Source: Cheiracanthium punctorium (Eukaryota > Arthropoda > Arachnida > Araneae > Cheiracanthiidae). From it: a stretch of DNA of 64,000 nt. Position numbers and translations under genes: made by a program. Position 1 is the first letter of the stretch. Every line of letters starts with the position of its first letter. The notes beneath the pieces were generated by a model, which did not search any database, was not told where the DNA came from, and saw nothing but the letters and a program-made list of their open reading frames with translations. Of this stretch, positions 24,301 through 39,500 are shown one piece after another. The stretch is from contig JAWZYV010016956.1 of assembly GCA_038373885.1 (NCBI GenBank), positions 496,001 to 560,000 of the forward strand. Reading direction: 5' to 3'.

Positions 24301-27300
24301 CTCTTACCTTGCGAAGAGCGGGTACACAACTATTTAATTATAAAATAAAATGGTTCTCCACATCATGTAGTATCTAAGGTATTAATGGCATAACTTAAAT
24401 CTAAAAAAGAGTACGATGCAGAAATGAGACATTTTGAAAATTAGGAATTTTCACTGCAAACCGTAACGCTTTTTTCTTTTCTGATCGTGAATGACACCGA
24501 CATAGTTTTTTCCGTCATGATATTAACAATGGTCACAGGTCAGTACTTATACTAACTTTACGAATAACTAATGAGTAATTTTACGCCAAGAGTAAAGTCA
24601 TTTTGCTTATTTTTAGATTCCAAATCACTGGAATCAATTCGAATTATACATGTAAGAAATATTTTTGTTCCCTGTCGTGCGGAGAATGGGCACGCAGCTA
24701 GTAACATATATAAATTTCGTAGAAATCAGTGCATATTTAAGCGAGTTAGAGCATGAATGGACAGACAGACAAACCAAAATTATAAACACTTTTCAACCTT
24801 GTTGGAAAGTGCTAATAAAAAGCTGGTACAATGTATAGCATTACCACTCACAAAAATTCTAGAATGTAATTAAATAATAAAACTAAAATGTCAACAGAAG
24901 AGAATACAAAAAAGAATATCACAGTATTCTGAGCGGATATCAGGATACATTTGCCTCAAAATTTTCAGATTATTCAGAGTATGATAAGCTTCAAGTCATA
25001 CAGAAATTCTGTTTATTTATTTACAATAAATTTCATATCCATGCCCCTACCCCCAAGAAATACTTTTCTTGGCTATGTTCCTGTGTACTTAAAAAATTTA
25101 AAAAACTTCAGTGAAACAGAATACTTAATGCTATTAATGTAGTTAATGCTATGTAGTCAAATGATACACTAAACATTCTCTACAAATAATATAGAGTAAA
25201 TTTCAATTCAATGTAATAAGCAAAAGTTTTTAAGTTTAAAGAGAATTACAGAACATAATTATATATATCAATGCCTTAATACAAAAGTAACACTCATTTA
25301 ACATAACAGTAAAAATATAAGCAATAAAGTTAAATATAAACAATATTTCATAAATCATAAATTTTTGGGAAAATATATTACCAAAATTTATTGTTTATCT
25401 GCAACTTCAATGAAGGCTTTTCAGACTGGTCTTCTGAATTACAACCATCATCCATAGAATCTACAGTACTACTAACAGACTCAATAGACTCTGCCCACTT
25501 GGAATCTAGTTCTGATTTGCTGCTATCATCATTTTCTTCTGAATCTTCAAAGCCATTAGTGTGAGAAATTTCTAACTTCTCAAGTTTACTTAGATAGTCT
25601 TCTTCAGAATGAAGAGAATTCTTTTCTTTCTCTTTTTCAGCAAGTTGCTGTCGATAAGATTTCACATTCTTGGAATGTTGTTCTAAAAATTGTAGAAACA
25701 TATTATAAAAGCTAAAACTAACATGTGTCTTTCAAGGGACTATTAACAATTGACATATAACATAGAGTCATATAATATAAAGAAACAATATAGAGATTTA
25801 TAATTTTAATAATAATTCTTAAAAGCAGATATATAACATAATTTTTGACAATATAACACTTATTTTTTAAATTCCCTTTTGGAGTTTATTTAAATGGCTA
25901 AATCTGCTTGGCTAATGATTAATAACATTGAGTTTCAAAAGTCACCATTGTTTCAATCATTTCACATACTGTATATATGAAATAAAAATTACCCATTAAA
26001 AAAAGTTCTATTTTAAATTTGTCTAGCAAAAGTTTGTTTGTGTTTAAGCTCTTTTTGAAAAGTAAAAGCAATCTAAAAGTAAAACAAACTTCACCTTGAA
26101 TTTGGGGAGGGGGAAGCAGAGATAACAAAAAAGTAAAACACAAATAGCTTGTTTAAAAACCTATTTAAAAAAAAGTAGTCATAACTCATACAATTCAGTT
26201 TTTTATATTTTAGTTTTTGAATTGAATCTTATTGAATTTCAGTCTCTTTTCAGTAACCATAGATCAATTATTAATTTCTCCAAATTTTCAATCGGACAAA
26301 AAGCACAGAATTACTCAATCCAATGATGAAGAAAAGTGAAATATATATTACCGTTTTTTGTTATTGTTGTTTGTAAAGCATTTGATTTTTCTTGGTATTT
26401 TTGGTTAAAGTTATTTTTATTGAAGATGCGATTGATTGATCGTTGGCTATTGGCTGGATCTCCATATATTGTAAATTTAGCTATTACAAAAAAACAAACA
26501 AACAAACAAAAAAAAAACTAATGTCGAAGGGGGGGGGGGAAGTTTGCAATAGGAAGAAAATTTTACAAAATGCTATTTGAAAATGAAAGTAAACATATAT
26601 CATAAACAAAAGGCAAGTGTCTGATTAGTTTTTCATTATGCACAACTGAAAGATATTCTGCATTATTTTCCCCATAGAACCCTGCCAGATTCAAAATATT
26701 GTGCACAACTGAAATATTTATTAAAAGAACCACACACACACACACAAAAGAAGTTACCGTACTACATTTTTGAAAGTATAGTTATTACATAAAGTTTTTT
26801 GAATAATAATAATAAAACCTCTTAGTTAGCATATTTAGGCACCAAGGTTGATAATACATAAGATTTTCTTATAGTGCTAAATGCAGCAAGCAACTAACAA
26901 TTGGTATAGTAAAAAAAAAAAATAAAAAAAAAAATCCAGCATTTTTTACATACACATATAGTACACACACATAGTGCTCACTCAATAATCTGAAATAATT
27001 GATGATAATCTCTCTATTCTAAAAAAAAGTAAAGGCCGCTGTCACTGCTGCGGCCTGTCAATAGTTTGTTTGCCTATCTTCTCCTAAACCGTGGGGATTT
27101 TAATTTCGAGAAACATGTCCACGGATTTGGAAAATTCCGAGGAACCTGATAAGCTGACTTAAATTTCGAAAATGGAATTATTTTAGAAGATATTAATAAA
27201 AAACTGAAAAAATAAACCATAATGGTTGCCAGATTTGGCATAGAATCATTCATTCCTTTGCAACAAAGCAATTCCAAGTATGTAGAATCGCATGAAATTG

Positions 27301-30300
27301 ACAAATATAATATAGAATTACACCCTTTTTATGCCAAATTAAAAAGTATATGAAAGAAATAACTCAAAGTGTATTACACAAAGTTGACAATTTTAAAATA
27401 GTAAGTTCGTTTAGACAACAAGAGTTTAGAATGAGCGATTATTCATTTTTCCAAAACAGAATAACTAATTGTAACTGATTTTAACCCATTAAGCGCCAAA
27501 GCTCCCTAAATGTTTATATAAAATGTGTATTTCGTAAATTGTGTTAAAATATTTTAAGAAAAAAAAAAGATATAATAGATGTTCCCGTAACGGGAGCTTC
27601 AGCGCTTAATGGGTTAAAAGCGCCATCTTGGCATTAGGTACGATCTGACAAAATGGTATCTTTCCAAGCAGGATGAATCTAAACCGCGAATTCAAAAATA
27701 TTAGAACCCAATATTTTGAAAATGAAAAATAATTAAAATGCAGATTATTTTAAAGCCGGTTTGGTCCAGCTGGAGTATTGGCTACCAGTAGAAATATTTG
27801 GTGGCGTTAACTGTGCCATTATAGCAGTTATAGTACACTTTGGATATTTGCCAGCGCGGCGAGATGATATAATTCATGGTGCTAAATATGCCAATCCGCA
27901 AAGGATTATGTAATATATGGATAACAGTTTTTCGGGAACCTTAAATGAGCAGTCATTATAGGTTGTGAGCATGTGTAAATCGCCAAATAATGAAAAGTTG
28001 CCATTAGTGGCAAGCTATCCTAGCTGTTCCGTAGTTTTTATCAAAGAAAACATACAAAGTATTGTTTTCTTACAGTTAAATATTAACTATACATATACAC
28101 AAGTCACCAAATTATGAAAATTCGCCAATAATTGACTAATACGCAAGGTGTTCCATGGGTTTAACATAATTAAAAATAGTGTGAAGTTTAAATTTTTATG
28201 TTCCAAGCAACATGCAAGAACCAAGCAATGTGTAGCTCAGTAAAATTCAATCTGATTCAATTTCCAACTTCTGGGTTTTGTTTGTTGAAATTATGCCTTA
28301 TTTATAAATAAGCCTTATTAGGGGCCGAATGCCTCATACGAAAAGTGAGTCTAGGGGCCTTGGCCCCTAGTGTTGTAAAAAAATAAAAAATGTAGTACTT
28401 CAATATGTACTTACAATAAAACACTAGTCTTGTTTCACCACCTACCTAGTTAAGTAATAGAGAGTCATAGCTAACAACAAGGGTAGTTACTAATCAGTAA
28501 CCTTTATTACCAGCAGCCCACATAGAAGTAAGAAAGAGGTTTGAAAGATTTGAAATGAAGCACTTACAATGTCTGTGTCTCTTGTCAGAAACCACCCACA
28601 GGTTATTTTAAATTTAAGAAAAAAAAAGAAGTTTTTTTAAATTGTGGTTTGGCAAGAGCTAATATCTCCACAATGGGGTTTGTAACGTGAAATTCGGCAA
28701 ATGGAATTGTCACGTACAGCCTGGATACGTAAAGTGGAAGTTCACTGCGTTGTGTGCTAAGAGTGAATTAACTTTTGGGAATACATTCGTGTAGAACAGA
28801 ATAAAACAGACAAAATTTTATGAGATAGAGTGCATTTTAAACAGCGGGAGGCGGTCTGTACAAAAAAGGTTCGAAGTACAAAAGGACTTACCCTATATGG
28901 GTGGAATACTCCTGTGCTGGAAACAAACAGGAATGCACTCTCAGCAACAATAAGAGGACACGAGACTCTGACTTACATTGAAACCCACAACTTTATTTTT
29001 ACACAAATAGCAATTACACGTTATTTGGCTATTTAGTACTAGAGATCTCCATCTCCGAAAAACAATTATATATTATCCTAGTTTACAAAAGTAATGCTCA
29101 AACGGTAATACTTAATTTATGTTAGTTAAACCGTGGCCAGATCCAGTTGGATTTTTGAACGGCCAAAAAGGAAAACGTTGCTGGGACTAATCAACAGGGG
29201 ACTCCAGGACCCACGCGAAGAAAAGGGGAGCAACGCCGAAGCGTCCCAGAGAAACCAGCAGTAGAGAAAGGCGACGACGTGCGTGTGGAAAAAAACTTGT
29301 GCGAGCTTATATATACCTTTCCAGCAATCCCCATTCCTAGAGCATGCCAAAGCCACCAAGCAGCGTCGTGCGTGATAGGGTTAGAGAGGCGCCGCAGGGG
29401 GAAGCCGTCATATCATCGTAGGAGCGCCGCCGATCGTCATTGCCACCGAGCTGGTTCATGGCATACATCTCCATGGTTGGCGGGAGAAAACAGCAGGTGA
29501 AAAGGAAGATTGCACTTAGTGATTATTGCCGTACGCTTGGAATGTTTCCACGTGGTCCCGGGAGTTACGTTACACGCCACAGTTATTTAAATATCATAAG
29601 GATTAATTAACAAGTTAGAGTTTAAATATTTACAGGGGTTTTCAGTCAAATGAAAACATGTGGTCATATTTATGCCACAGGTTTGATGCTGCTGGAGATA
29701 AAATGCTTTGTATTTGAAGTCATAACAGTTGTGAGATGAAATTAGATAAACTTTGATTATTGAGGCAAATGCTCAGTTAGGAAAAATTTCTTTAGTTTCA
29801 ATGTGATCTGAATAACCAAAATGCACTCTATACGAATATTTCAATCAAATAAATATTTGATCAATTTATGTAAATATGATGCATTTTTCAAAAAGCAAAC
29901 ATAAATGAGAAATAATATGTAAAATAACTAATAAACAAAACTATATCCTTGCACAAACTAACTGGAACAAGGGTTCAAATTTTCAGATTGAGAAAGAGAA
30001 AGAAAAACTATGTTTTGGATTAGGAAAATGCAACAAAGGACCAGATACACCAAAATTAAAATTTCTTGAATTATTATTATTTAGTTGAAGAAATGCTAAA
30101 AATTTACAGAATTTATATTTGATTTTGTAAATGTCTAAAAGAATTAATTTAGAAAGCACATATTTTTTCTCGACAACTAAGTTTTATCAGTATTCTCTTT
30201 TTCTAGAGTTCACAGTGTGCAGAAATAAAGTTGAGAAAAATTGGAAAAAAGGCAGGAATTTGAATACAAAGAAAAAATGTACAGTACCTCTCCAAGATTT

Positions 30301-30525
30301 TTCTTTTTCTTCATCATAAGCTTCAACAATTTCAACAAGTTCTTCATTTCCCTAAATAAGTAAAATTCGAAATAAATGTATTTACTGAACATAGAAATAA
30401 GTAGCCTCAATATGATGCCAATTGTATGGCGTATGTTGAATTACAGTTGAAACAAAAGTATTTTACAGAAAATAATATAATTTCTTTCACAAAGCATCCA
30501 ACACTTTCCTACTGAAAGCATTATT

Positions 30526-30570
<45 letters not shown>

Positions 30571-33500
30571 CTTTCATATGAGAGGAACTGTTACTTACTC
30601 AATAGTTTGTTTACTACTACAAATTATTTCTAACAAAATATTTTTGTGCATAAATCCCATCTAAATATGCAGAACTAAATTTAGAAAACAGGAAATTCTT
30701 AGCAGTTTTGAAGTTGTAATCATACTGAACTAGTACTGCAAACCATCCTGGAATTCAAATTTGAAAAAAATCCTAAAATTGGTTTCTGGATAGTATGCAT
30801 TGTTTTATGCATTTTACAGCAAGAATTTTACAGCTATTTTATTTTTTGATTCTTCTTTGAGAGCATTTAAAACTGAGTTCTCTTTTCTAGCTCAGTGTGT
30901 GTTAAGGTTACATATGAAATTGCAGAATATTTATAAGGAAAGTAAAGATAGTGTTGTTATTGTTCTTATAGCATTATTAATTTAATTGCAACAACTAATT
31001 GCAACCAGTGTATTTTAAGATGATTATAAACTAATTTTAAAATTATGAACTTGATATCACAAGTTTTACAGTAAAAGTCTAGACTTTTTCAAAGATAAGA
31101 TCTTTAATTAGGTTATATATATCATGAGACTGTAGTTCTCATGCAGTATATTTACACACACATAGATTAATACTTACGGATACTTCACCAATGTAACTCA
31201 GCCAGTTTTCAAATTGCTGTTTTTCTTTGTTTAAATCTTCAAGCATTTTTTTGCACTCTATAATGGTAATACAGTTTAAGTCTGTGCACTTTAAACAGAG
31301 TACATACAGTCAGAATTCATTCAAGATAGTCTATGTGCAGTGCTCATGCAATACTAACTCAAATTCTGGAAAACGAGGTGCTAGATGAAATCATATTGCT
31401 GATGTCATATATTAAGTCACACTGTTATCAATCTGGGTGGGCTCTAGATCAACCTAAGTCAAAATATCCCTGTGCCTATAGCACTTACTGTAAGAGCCAA
31501 AGGTTGAGATCTGATAGTTTGCTCTTCCGCACTGCATTATATCATGCAATCAAATTACATGAAAGTTATAGAATATTCTAGTATAAAATAATGTGCGAAC
31601 TTCAACTGTATAATCATTTTATTGCATACAACTTGCAAATACTATAAATAGAAAAGCACACCATCCCACTCAGTCAGTTGTGAGTTATTGCTTGCAGAAC
31701 CTATGTTACTTGCGAGAGCCATAAAACGCCATGTTGTGCTGTCAAAAGCATTCTGTTTTTGCCTATTTTGTGAAACCTAAATGCAAAAGCTGTTTGTTAA
31801 TTGCATAATATTTTATACTGTGGAGCAGTTAAGAGTTCTGCTCAAGTATTCCACTGAGTATTAATCTGTATAATCATTTTATTGCACACAAGTCTCATGA
31901 TAACGCTCCTTTTGAACCTTGGCTTCCTATATGAGTTAGTGTTGGCTCACATCCTTCAGTTTTCTACAGATTTAAATTTAACCCATATTAAAATCTATAG
32001 GACACCCAGAAAAACAAATAAAATCTGGACGTGCTCTCCACTTCCCAAGTATCAAAAGACAAGTTCTATAATCAGAATGAATTCTGATATAAAGTATTTG
32101 ATATACTAAAACAAGTAATAATGAGTGTATATACATTTCAAATTAATCTCAATATTTCTATGGGGCTATTTCTTTTCTCTTTTCGATTTGGGCAATTCTG
32201 CAAGAGGTGCAAAATCACCTAACTATGCTCCTGGTTACTACATACACTTATTCTAAGTATATACAGTTCTAATAACAGCAGTTGAACTATGAATTTTATC
32301 TGCATCGATCCCTGAATAATAAAGTATTTTTATATAAAAATAACTTTTTAGATATTTAAAAATCTAAGCAATGTAAAAGTACTTTTGTCTAAGACTTTTT
32401 CTCATCCATGAGTAGTAAGTAAACATAGAATGCAATTAAAAATAAAAGGAAAAGAAAAACAAGAAAATTTATTAATAAATGTTAAAATAGGATCTACACT
32501 CATACATTTTTAAGCAGCAATATAAAATATTTAATTAAAAAAGGCTTACGTGTGATTCTCCTAGTTGCGATTGCTGCAGCTTGTTTTGCAGAAACTTCTG
32601 CAAACCAATTCTCCCCAAGGAGAACCATTATTTCATTAGTATGAACCAATTTACCCTTTGTAAACGCATTGCTACCAAATGGAACCTAGAATAAAAGATA
32701 CATTTAAATAAAATAGATGTTTTAGTGAGAAAACAGAGTAAAGTTACTAATTAAATATGTTTAAACCACCCAGCGCTTCTAATCGTTGCACGTTAAACAT
32801 TTATTGTTAACTTCAGTGTACACATTCAAAACCAATTGAGAAAATTTTGCCAATCAAATGCATGATTCTTCAATATGATTTACCATTTCAATTATAATGA
32901 ACATAGTTCATGAGAAAATCTTGAATTAATTTCTAATGATATCAACAATTAAATTTAATATTTGTGAGCAAAACTGCTATTAATTAAATTAAAAAAAAAA
33001 AATATACAGGAATCATTTAGAATCAGGGGTGCAGCCACCCCCGAATTAAGTAAATGTAGGACACGGAGAAAATTACGTATTTGCTGATAAATTTGAAAGT
33101 TCTCCTTGAGAAATTTGACGATCAGCTATGGACCTAAACCATTTTTTTTTCTAATGTATGCTTTTCTAACTGCTAAGATTTTAACCTCGATTTATGAACT
33201 TTTAAAAATGTTCTTGCTTTCGTTAATTTATTTTTATATGCGAACACTTTTAGGTAAAATAAAGGAGCGGAGGGGGAGGGGAATTCTCCACCACCCCCCC
33301 CCAAAAAAAGAAAAATGTTACATCGAATTTTATAAGTTGTATTGCAATCAAAATTTTGAGTTTTCAGGCACCCCAGAAAAAATTCTTGGCTACGCTACTG
33401 TTTGGAATACATTAACTAGTATCAATTAAAATACTCTTCAAAGAAAATTTCTGAAAAGGTACGCCAGGAGTCCAAAATGTGTACATTTATGGGGCATCTT

Positions 33501-36500
33501 GAAGATACAACAAAATATGCTATGTATGAAAAATCCTATGAGAAAAATTATTCAAAAGATACAGAAATACTATTTTGCAGGTAAATCAATTCACTGTCTT
33601 TTATAGAAAAATAAAATACACACAACTTTCATAGACAAGGCTAGGCTGAAGGCCAATTAATTGATCTATAATGCAAATTAGTGGGATTAATAGTATCTGG
33701 TACACTGTAAAATTATGCAACTCTAATTGTAAAATGTCAGCACAACTTTGTTTGTTTACCTTATGTATAGAAATCTATTCAAATAATGTACCTAATGAAA
33801 TATATGTCTGGAATTTTTAAATTAAGATTAGTAAACTTATAACTAAGAAAAAGGTAAAGAAAAGAAGCATAGTTTATTCAAAAAGATTTCATATTTTAAC
33901 AGATAGTAAGGAAGGCAGGGTAGTAATAGTAACAATTTTATACACCTCTTTAAATATTGACTAAGAATTTCTCAGCCAAGTAGCTTTAGGAAGCAACCCA
34001 AATGTATCTGGATTATAAAAGCATTAGTAACGACATTCTCATTTTCTTTTCCTGAACAGACTATAAACTTTGCCAGATAAGTCAACAAAGAACTTTGTTT
34101 GAATTATCATCATAATTATTCATGTTAATGTCACCAAAGAAATACATAATTGGAGTAAAAATGTATCTAGATTTTATGCCTCCTTCAAAAATAAAATAAA
34201 ATTTAACATACTGTTACATCGTAAGAGAGACACTCAGGCAATGTTTCCAGGCGCTGCTTCAAGGCTTCATAATCAGTCTTAAACTTTTCCCTGTAAATTC
34301 ACAATGTTCATAACACAATTAAAAGATTGAACATGCAATAAATTAGAGTATATAATTAGTTAATTTCAGAAAATTATATAATCACATTCAGTTCTGTTTG
34401 ATGTACTCTCCTTTTTTTCTTGGAAGTACTATTTAATAACTATCAACTTCTGATGCCATAAAAGATGAAACTTTTCAGGACATAACCTTGAACATCCTCC
34501 CTATTGTCGGTGCACACATTTAGCACAATTAGATTTTTGTTTGTTTGAATCCCTTAGAAATATTATGGTTTCATTTCAATCAAATAAAGAAATCTATGAA
34601 TTTGTGCACATTTAGCCTGTTCTTTTTATATACAGATATTTAAATAAATAAATGAAAATTCCCAATATTCTGAGAGAGTGTCTGGAAATTGAAAACAGTT
34701 ACTAAGTCAAGTAACACTGTGTCAATTTAGAAAGCATGGTCAACTCCGGCTGTAATGAACCTGAATATAGTGAAATTTCATCTATAATAGTGAATTTAAA
34801 TCATTAGTCTCAATTCACATGCATTAGAAATGCGCATGGTATTTTTTGGTTTTAGTGAACAATGACTTTGATTACACTAAACTTTTGAAAAATGCAATTA
34901 ATTATGTTTTATGTACTAAATAATATTTAGTATGGATTTAAAATACCTATTTTGCAGTTAAGTTTCCTTGTTCAACATGGGAGAAACTTCAGTTTTAGTG
35001 AGCTTTGGATACAGTGGATGAAATTTGCTGGCCCCCAGAGCTTCACTATGACCAAAATTGACAGTACTACAGTGAATTTATTCACTTTATAACAAAACTC
35101 ACATAACAATTAAGTCCGATTTTTGATTTGGTCAGACTCTAATGTTAAACTATAAAACACTAAAAACCTTACAACAAGTTAAACTTAGTTTAAATTTGGA
35201 GCAAAATTTTTATCAATTTATGTATATGCAGGATGTCCACCAATGTCAAGAGGCAAATATAGTATCATTAGTAGCCTTATCAACACAAAAAAAGTCACCA
35301 GTTAGTAGCCATTTTCTTAATTTTGTCTGTTAAAAGAGTAGCATTTTTGCATGATTTTGCAGTTAAAAGAAATAAACGTACTTCATTTAAAAAGCAATGA
35401 ATAAAATGATATATTAAAAAACTCCATGTGTTATAAAACAGAGCATACAGTACATTTATTTTCATAGCAGGATTAAAAAAAACAGATTAGAATGTTTGAT
35501 GAATGACCAATCACAACTTTGAAAAGAAAAGAAAGTTGACAAAAACTGAAGTCTGATTTTCAAATTAGCAGCCTGAAGTACAAGTAGCCAAAAACTTGAA
35601 TAAACAGTATGAAAATGTCATTTTTTATTAAAAAAAGTGGCCCAATCAAATTAGTAACAAAAGTCGCCTTATGACACCCTGGTATATGTGAATTTACTGT
35701 ACTGTTGAAACAGATGTCCATTTGTAAATATGTTACTCTTCACTTCTGTTCCAAAGAAGAGAGACTATGAAGTCCAGATAAGGCATAGTGAGAACAAAAC
35801 ATTTCTTTACAACTGAACACTAAAAGGAAAAGGGTAAAAAAACAATGTTTTGCTACACATTTTGGCACAAAAAGAATGCAGTCGCTCTATGCAGGACTAA
35901 CTGGATTCTAGGAAAAATTCAGCTGTATCATTGTTATTGGTATGTTGTCTAATCAAAGAGGGGTGAATTAGTATAGCCACTTATTCCAAACCAAAACGAT
36001 AAATCCAGGGTGTCAACTAAATTTCTGAAAGTCAATTTCCTGACTTTTGGGAGTTTTTGGAAAAAAAAATTCTTGACCACAAATGCATTTTACTTTGGGA
36101 AATCCCCCAATAGCATCACTACCTTTTTATACTTAAATACTTTGCTACAACTTACTTAAAATAAATTTTCAACTGTGAAATAATTATCGATGCACTTAAG
36201 TTAGAAAAAGAAAATTACTATAAGTTTCAAATAAGGTACCAGTTGGTTCAAATTTAATTTAACCAGTATTGACCCATACTACTTATGCCACAGGTAGTAT
36301 TTATGTGATATATCCATATGACAATATTAAATGAAGATGCCAAATTTCAAATACAAATTTTTATCTTTTGGTCACTACATTTCAAATCTGGAAGCATACA
36401 GAGAGATAGTAATGAGAATTTCTATATTTTATCACAGATCATAGACAGATAGTTTTTTGAGCTGTTCGTTACAAAAATCACCTGGCCACAGAATGTAACA

Positions 36501-39500
36501 GGTGTGAGCATTGCATACTCTACAAACATTTTGAATCATTCATTTTATCTAAACATAAATCATCTTTATTAGAATTTTTCACTGTCTGGTGTCTGAAAGG
36601 GCTAAAAAATGGCAAGAAATTTTTTATACTGAGAAAGAATTATTCAATTGGAGATAGTATTCTTGACTCATTTTCCAGTTTTTTCAAGACTTTCCTGGTG
36701 GGTAGACACCCTGAAATGAGATGATGAGTTTCTAATACTGCAGCTCTATTGTTAAAATCTGGTAAGAACTAACTAAGAAATTGTGCAGTTTTCTTTTCCT
36801 TTTAGTTTATATCAATGCCAGTCACTTTAACCCTTTGAGGCACAACCCTTTCCCAATGCTGAAAAAAGGGCAGCCGTTGCCATCGCTCGACTTAACTACC
36901 AGCAAGATGGCGGACGATCGAAACGTTCATCGCGTGCCACAGATCTAGAGACCCTTTTTTGATGCAGCTGGCTGTGCCCGGCACAGCCAGCTGCGTCAAA
37001 ATAATTTTTGAACCATCTTGCCGGTAGTTAAGTTGAGCGATGGCAATGGCTGCCCCTTTTTCAGCATTGGGCAATTTTTCCAGCTGTTCTCATTCTTCCA
37101 TTTTTCAGCAGATGTCAGTGGTGTTAAAATAATCGTGACAATTTTTTTACGGCAAATGAACAAACTAAAAAGTAAAGGATTCTCGTGGAGCTATGTCACT
37201 CGCAACTATTTTTATAGAAATCAAATCTATTCTTCTTGACTGGCAACAGTCAAAACGTCAGAGTTTGGTGTCCTTACGGCGAGGACACCGCACGTTAAAG
37301 TGTTAAAGCAATAATGATTTTTCTGATAAGTATTTAATTGGCTCTTGGTGAACAAAGTAGGTACTAAATGCAAAGTATGGGATATATATAGTAAACAGGG
37401 GCAGTTAGCCAAGCCAGATATGTCGCCAAAGCTTACGATAAGTAAACAAGTGTGTCAGCATTGCCAATTGAGATTAGGTAATTAGCAACCCTTTTGCAGA
37501 GTTGCATTGTTGTTGCATGCTGTCATGAGAAATTATGTGACTGGTCAAAGAAATTAACTGTGAACCTTGAAGGAATTATGTAATTGGTTGAAAGAATTTA
37601 ACTGTCAACTGAGACACGACCCTTAAGTCGAGTGAACATGCATTTTGTACTGGAATTGTCGCTGTGCTTAAAAGTTTGACGTTTTTGAAAGTTTTTTTTT
37701 TTTTTTTTTTTTAAGAAGTAAAATTTCTGGTTATTTTTATAATAAATGTAGATAAGTTATGTAGAACTTTATGAATCGGTTTTATTTTAAGATATTATCC
37801 TCAATGGAATGAATATTGGTATAAAGATGAAAATGTTCATTGTGAAAAATATTTAAAGCGCTCGCGTTAGGTTGAAGTTTTTCTGGTTATTTGAATGCTC
37901 TTTGATGTATTTATTTCGTGATAAAGGCATTTTGTTCACAAATAAAAACGGACTATATTCCGTATGCGGTGCTTTGTTTACATATCAATGTTTTAGTTTA
38001 CAAATCCTTGGCGAAGAATCTGACGTTAGAGTGAGCGATGCACCGCCAAAGTGAAGTTACCTGCCAGTGATAGGTGTGACTGGCAACAATAAAGAATACG
38101 TGTTTCGTCAGGTTTGGGAATTTGAAATTGTTTCTGTTACTGATGGAAGGGAATAAAATGTGTTATGTTAATATATGAAACAAATTTGTACGTGTTTGTT
38201 AGAAATATAGTGTGAATATAACAGCTAAATAAAAGAAAGCATGCTGGTGTTACATTATAAGCTGGTGGGTGTTGGGGAGATTTCTGAGTGGTTATTTAAA
38301 AAAATATAAAGGTAAGTGTTCTTTTTTAACGAATCTTTACAATGTTTAAGGTTTTTAATGTGAATTTTAAATTGATATTTGATGTGTTTATGTTTTCGTA
38401 AGTGCTATTTACATGCTATTCTAATCATACTGACTTTATAAGAGGTGTACAACTAGGTCGTTTAATCCACCAATGTTTTTTTAGTTAAAAACGGCCCACT
38501 GATTGCGTAGTTTACATAGCTGTACAACTAAGTTGCTGAATCCATTGAGGTTTTTTTAGTTAAAAACAGTCCACTGGTTGCATAGTTTACATAGCTGTAC
38601 AACTAGGTTGCTGAATCCACTGAGGTTTTTTTTAGTTAAAAACGGTCCACTGTTTTCTCATTTTAAATTGCCTGTTACTGAATTTGCAGACGTTCTTTTG
38701 GTTAAATATGGACGTTGTATTTTGTTTTAATGTTTTTGTAAGTGGAATATATGTGTAATTTTAATGTGTTAAAATACTTTGCTGATCGTGCAAAATGGTT
38801 GGTGACAGTCCCCGTGTTTACATGGGGTGCGCACCGGCCTGTATGATTTTACCATAAAAACATATGTCACGGCTGTTAAATAAGGAAATTAGTGGAAAAT
38901 TTGAGGTATGTACTTTCGTTTATTCAAATGTTTATTTGTTGTTCTAATGTATATTGGTTTAAAGTTGAGATTTTTTTTTTGTTTTATGGTCCCGCATTTA
39001 TATAAAGGTTTTAGTATTTTGTGTTAGCTTTTATGAATTTGGAAGGATAGATGGAAATTTTTAACGTTATAAGAGACATGGATGATTTTATTTGATACAA
39101 GGGACTTCTATTGATTTGCAGAATTTACATACATTTTTTAATTTAATATGAATCAATAGGAGAGGATTTTTGAGATGTTTGTAATGAGTTTTAATTTTAT
39201 CCTGATTTTAGTAGTGTAAGTTTTGTGTGTTTAGTTAATGTAGATGTGTGTAGTGTTTATAGTTCATGTTATTTTTTATTGCATGTGAAATATGTGTACC
39301 CAATTCACAAAAACTAACACAAAACACTAAAACTTTTATATAAATGCAGGACCATAAAACAAACAAACAAAAAACCCCCAACTTTAAACCAATAGTACTG
39401 TTTTAGTAAGGTGTTTAGATAAGTGTATTGTGGTTATTTTTTCTTATATAACTATGTATGTTTATGTTATGTTTGGAAAGAAAAAAAAGTCGCCAACTAA

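Noticed and set aside
34740..35100. Possible pogo/mariner-type MITE (AATAGTGAA and ACAGTG motifs)
   Set aside because: The ends could not be matched as inverted repeats and no TA duplication was clear.
38446..38660. Possible CRISPR-like array (regular 75-bp spacing)
   Set aside because: Simple tandem duplication without distinct spacers, in a eukaryotic intron.
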